From: Stenotrophomonas maltophilia
GTDB taxonomy: Bacteria > Pseudomonadota > Gammaproteobacteria > Xanthomonadales > Xanthomonadaceae
Reading direction: 5' to 3'
NCBI RefSeq assembly: GCF_002205165.1
Contig: NZ_NIVS01000013.1
Coordinates: 1 to 64,000, forward strand
DNA: 64,000 nucleotides
Position numbers and translations under genes: made by a program. This document shows, in pieces, positions 62,192 to 64,000 of this stretch (position 1 is its first letter; every line of letters starts with the position of its first letter). Below the pieces are notes generated by a model. The model made no database searches, had not been told where the DNA came from, and saw only the letters and a list, made by a program, of their open reading frames with translations.

Positions 62192-63694
62192 TCAGCTCCC
62201 CAGATGGATCCAGGTCGCCTTGAGTTCGGTGTACTTGTCGAAGGCATGCAGGGATTTGTCGCGGCCGATGCCGGACTGCTTGTAGCCACCGAACGGGGCG
62301 GTCATGTCGCCGCCGTCCCACTGGTTGACCCACACACTGCCGGCACGCAGCCCCCGTGCCACCCGGTGCGCGCGGCCCAGGTCGCGTGTCCAGACGCCCG
62401 CGGCCAGCCCGTAGATCGAATCATTGGCCATGCGCAGCGCGTCCGCTTCGTGATCGAAGGTCAGCACCGACAGCACCGGCCCGAAGATTTCCTCGCGGGC
62501 GATCGTGTGCTGCGGATCGACCTCATCGAACACGGTCGGCTCGACATAGCTGCCACCCGGCACCACCGCCAACCGCTTGCCACCCAGCAGCAGCCGCGCG
62601 CCATCGGCCTCGCCGCGTGCCACGTAGTCCAGCACGCGCCCGGCGTGCGCCTCGTCGACCAGCGCGCCCATCGCCGCGTCCGGCTCGAACGGGTGCTGCG
62701 GCTGCATGTGGCGCCCATGCGCCAGGACCCGGGCGACGAAGGCATCCTTGATCGAGCGCTGGACCAGCAGCCGCGAGCCCGCGGTGCAGACCTCGCCCTG
62801 GTTGTAGAAGATCGCCGTGGCGGCCGCCTGCGCGGCCCTGTCCAGATCCGGCGCATCGGCGAACACGAGGTTCGGGCTCTTGCCACCGCACTCCAGCCAC
62901 GTGCGCTTGAGATTCGATCTGCCCGCGCATTGCAGCAGGCGGCGACCCACTGCGGTGGACCCGGTGAACGCCAACGCGTCCACCTCCATGTGCAGCGCCA
63001 ACGGTTCGCCAGTGCGCTCGCCATGACCGGGAAGCACATTGAACACGCCGTCCGGCACACCGGCTTCGGCCACCAGGGCAGCCAGCCGGATCGCGCTCAG
63101 CGGTGAGCGCTCGGAGGGTTTGAGCACCACGGAATTGCCTGCTGCCAGGGCCGGGGCGATTTTCCACGATGCCATCAGCAGCGGGAAATTCCACGGCACG
63201 ATCACCGCCACCACACCCACCGGCTCGCGGGTGATCAGGCCCAGCGTGTCGAGCGCGGTGGGGGCGACCTCGCCGTACACCTTGTCCACTGCTTCTGCGG
63301 TCCAGCGCAGGCAACGCAACACACCCGCCAGATCGCCTTCGCGCGCATCGCGCACCGGCTTGCCCATGTCCAGGGTTTCCAGCAACGCGAGTTCATCGGC
63401 GTGCTGCTCGACCAGATCGGCCAACCGCAACAGCACCTGCTTGCGGTGTGACGGCGCGGCCCGTGACCAGTCGCCCGCATCGAAACTGCGCCGCGCCGCT
63501 GTGACCGCGCGGTCGACATCGGTCGTGTCGGCGTCGGCCACCTGCACCAGCACGCGGCCATCGATCGGGCTGATGCACTCGTAGCGCGCGCCACTGGCCG
63601 CGTCGACGTAGCGGCCATCAATAAAGGCCTGCCCCTGAAAGGTCAGGGCATCGGCCTGGCGTTGCCAGTCGTCACGGGTACGTGCGGCAGTCAT
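62192..63694 (-). CDS. puuC: Aldehyde dehydrogenase, PuuC-like
   Basis: The protein has 500 residues of the aldehyde dehydrogenase family: VIVPWNFPLLMASWKIAPAL, catalytic Glu in LECGGKSPNLVFADA and Cys in GEVCTAGSRLLVQ. Length and N-terminus fit gamma-glutamyl-gamma-aminobutyraldehyde dehydrogenase (PuuC), the step between PuuB and PuuD. It lies 7 kb from puuB, but is followed divergently by an aminotransferase of polyamine type. Specificity within this family is hard to fix from sequence alone. Confidence 0.8.
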   Translation of the reverse strand: MTAARTRDDWQRQADALTFQGQAFIDGRYVDAASGARYECISPIDGRVLVQVADADTTDVDRAVTAARRSFDAGDWSRAAPSHRKQVLLRLADLVEQHADELALLETLDMGKPVRDAREGDLAGVLRCLRWTAEAVDKVYGEVAPTALDTLGLITREPVGVVAVIVPWNFPLLMASWKIAPALAAGNSVVLKPSERSPLSAIRLAALVAEAGVPDGVFNVLPGHGERTGEPLALHMEVDALAFTGSTAVGRRLLQCAGRSNLKRTWLECGGKSPNLVFADAPDLDRAAQAAATAIFYNQGEVCTAGSRLLVQRSIKDAFVARVLAHGRHMQPQHPFEPDAAMGALVDEAHAGRVLDYVARGEADGARLLLGGKRLAVVPGGSYVEPTVFDEVDPQHTIAREEIFGPVLSVLTFDHEADALRMANDSIYGLAAGVWTRDLGRAHRVARGLRAGSVWVNQWDGGDMTAPFGGYKQSGIGRDKSLHAFDKYTELKATWIHLGS

Positions 63695-63808
63695 CGGCGG
63701 CGTCCTCGTTCACTGATCCGGGTAAGGCGGTTATACCCGCGGCCGTCACGGGATGACGTGATGCAGGTGCGATAAAGTCGTGACCATCGCGACCCTGCGG
63801 AGTGCCTC

Positions 63809-64000
63809 ATGCCTTGTCCCGACTCGTCGTTGTCCACCCTGGCCCGACAGGCCCCGGCAGCGCTGGACGCGTACTGGATGCCGTTCACCGCCAACCGCCA
63901 GTTCAAGGCCTCGCCGCGCCTGCTGGTGCGTGCCGAGGGCATGTACTACCACGACGCCGACGACCGCCCGATCCTGGATGGCGCGGCCGGTCTATGGTGC
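63809..64000 (+). CDS. Omega-aminotransferase, class III (partial)
   Basis: The first 64 codons are in the window, starting at the ATG at 63809. YWMPFTANRQFKASPRLLVR, EGMYYHDADDRPILDGAAGL and WC match the N-terminus of omega-amino acid (beta-alanine, putrescine or GABA) aminotransferases that use pyruvate or 2-oxoglutarate. It is divergent from the PuuC-like gene and may share its promoter region (63695-63808). The PLP lysine is beyond the edge. Confidence 0.85.
   Translation, partial: MPCPDSSLSTLARQAPAALDAYWMPFTANRQFKASPRLLVRAEGMYYHDADDRPILDGAAGLWC

Overview
The window is a piece of a high-GC gammaproteobacterial chromosome from the Xanthomonadaceae, most likely Stenotrophomonas. The housekeeping genes and their order (petABC-sspA-sspB, miaB-ybeZ-ybeY-corC, purE-purK, uvrB, a minor-pilin operon) fit that family. 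GTAG-headed palindromes resembling the SMAG repeats of Stenotrophomonas lie between genes. The assignment comes from reading the sequence; no database search was run.

Layout. (1) 1-9801 is one end of a prophage or related integrative element that continues off the left edge. It has an S24-type repressor, a divergent leftward early operon, a long rightward operon of tightly overlapping small genes ending in excisionase and integrase, and cargo genes in the opposite orientation. The integrase gene runs into a tRNA-Val gene, the probable attachment site. Two early promoters 2 kb apart share one architecture: two 14-bp operators 23 bp apart, with -35 and -10 hexamers at the operator edges. (2) 9.75-22.1 kb holds tRNA-Val, uvrB, a stand-alone FimT-like pilin, tRNA-Asn, the type IV minor-pilin operon fimT-pilV-pilW-pilX-pilY1-pilE, and a PpnN-type nucleotide nucleosidase. 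(3) 22.3-45.6 kb is core genome: an Oar-like TonB-dependent receptor, an atypical SDR, a monothiol glutaredoxin, Fe-SOD, purKE, nadC, ssp and pet genes, a lytic transglycosylase, miaB, ybeZY, corC, a DUF4105/Lnb-like membrane protein and corA. (4) 45.7-55.1 kb is a putrescine uptake and degradation locus: puuD-puuA-potF-potG-potH-potI-sad on one strand and puuB divergent. (5) 55.1-60.1 kb is an accessory signalling stretch: a MASE1 membrane protein with a degenerate kinase-like tail, a small secreted protein, a REC-REC-GGDEF protein and a bacteriohemerythrin. (6) 60.1-64.0 kb has an MFS transporter, a proline-rich unknown, a PuuC-like aldehyde dehydrogenase and the start of an omega-aminotransferase, which bring back the polyamine theme.

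How it fits together. The polyamine genes give a near-complete route: import (PotFGHI), gamma-glutamylation (PuuA), oxidation (PuuB), aldehyde dehydrogenation (PuuC-like), release of GABA (PuuD) and oxidation of succinate semialdehyde (Sad). The partial aminotransferase may supply transamination. The observations most worth following up are the twin early promoters with a probably leaderless first gene, the reverse-oriented cargo gene that splits the early operon, the degenerate MASE1 kinase and its palindrome-bearing upstream region, and several proteins that lack canonical catalytic residues.
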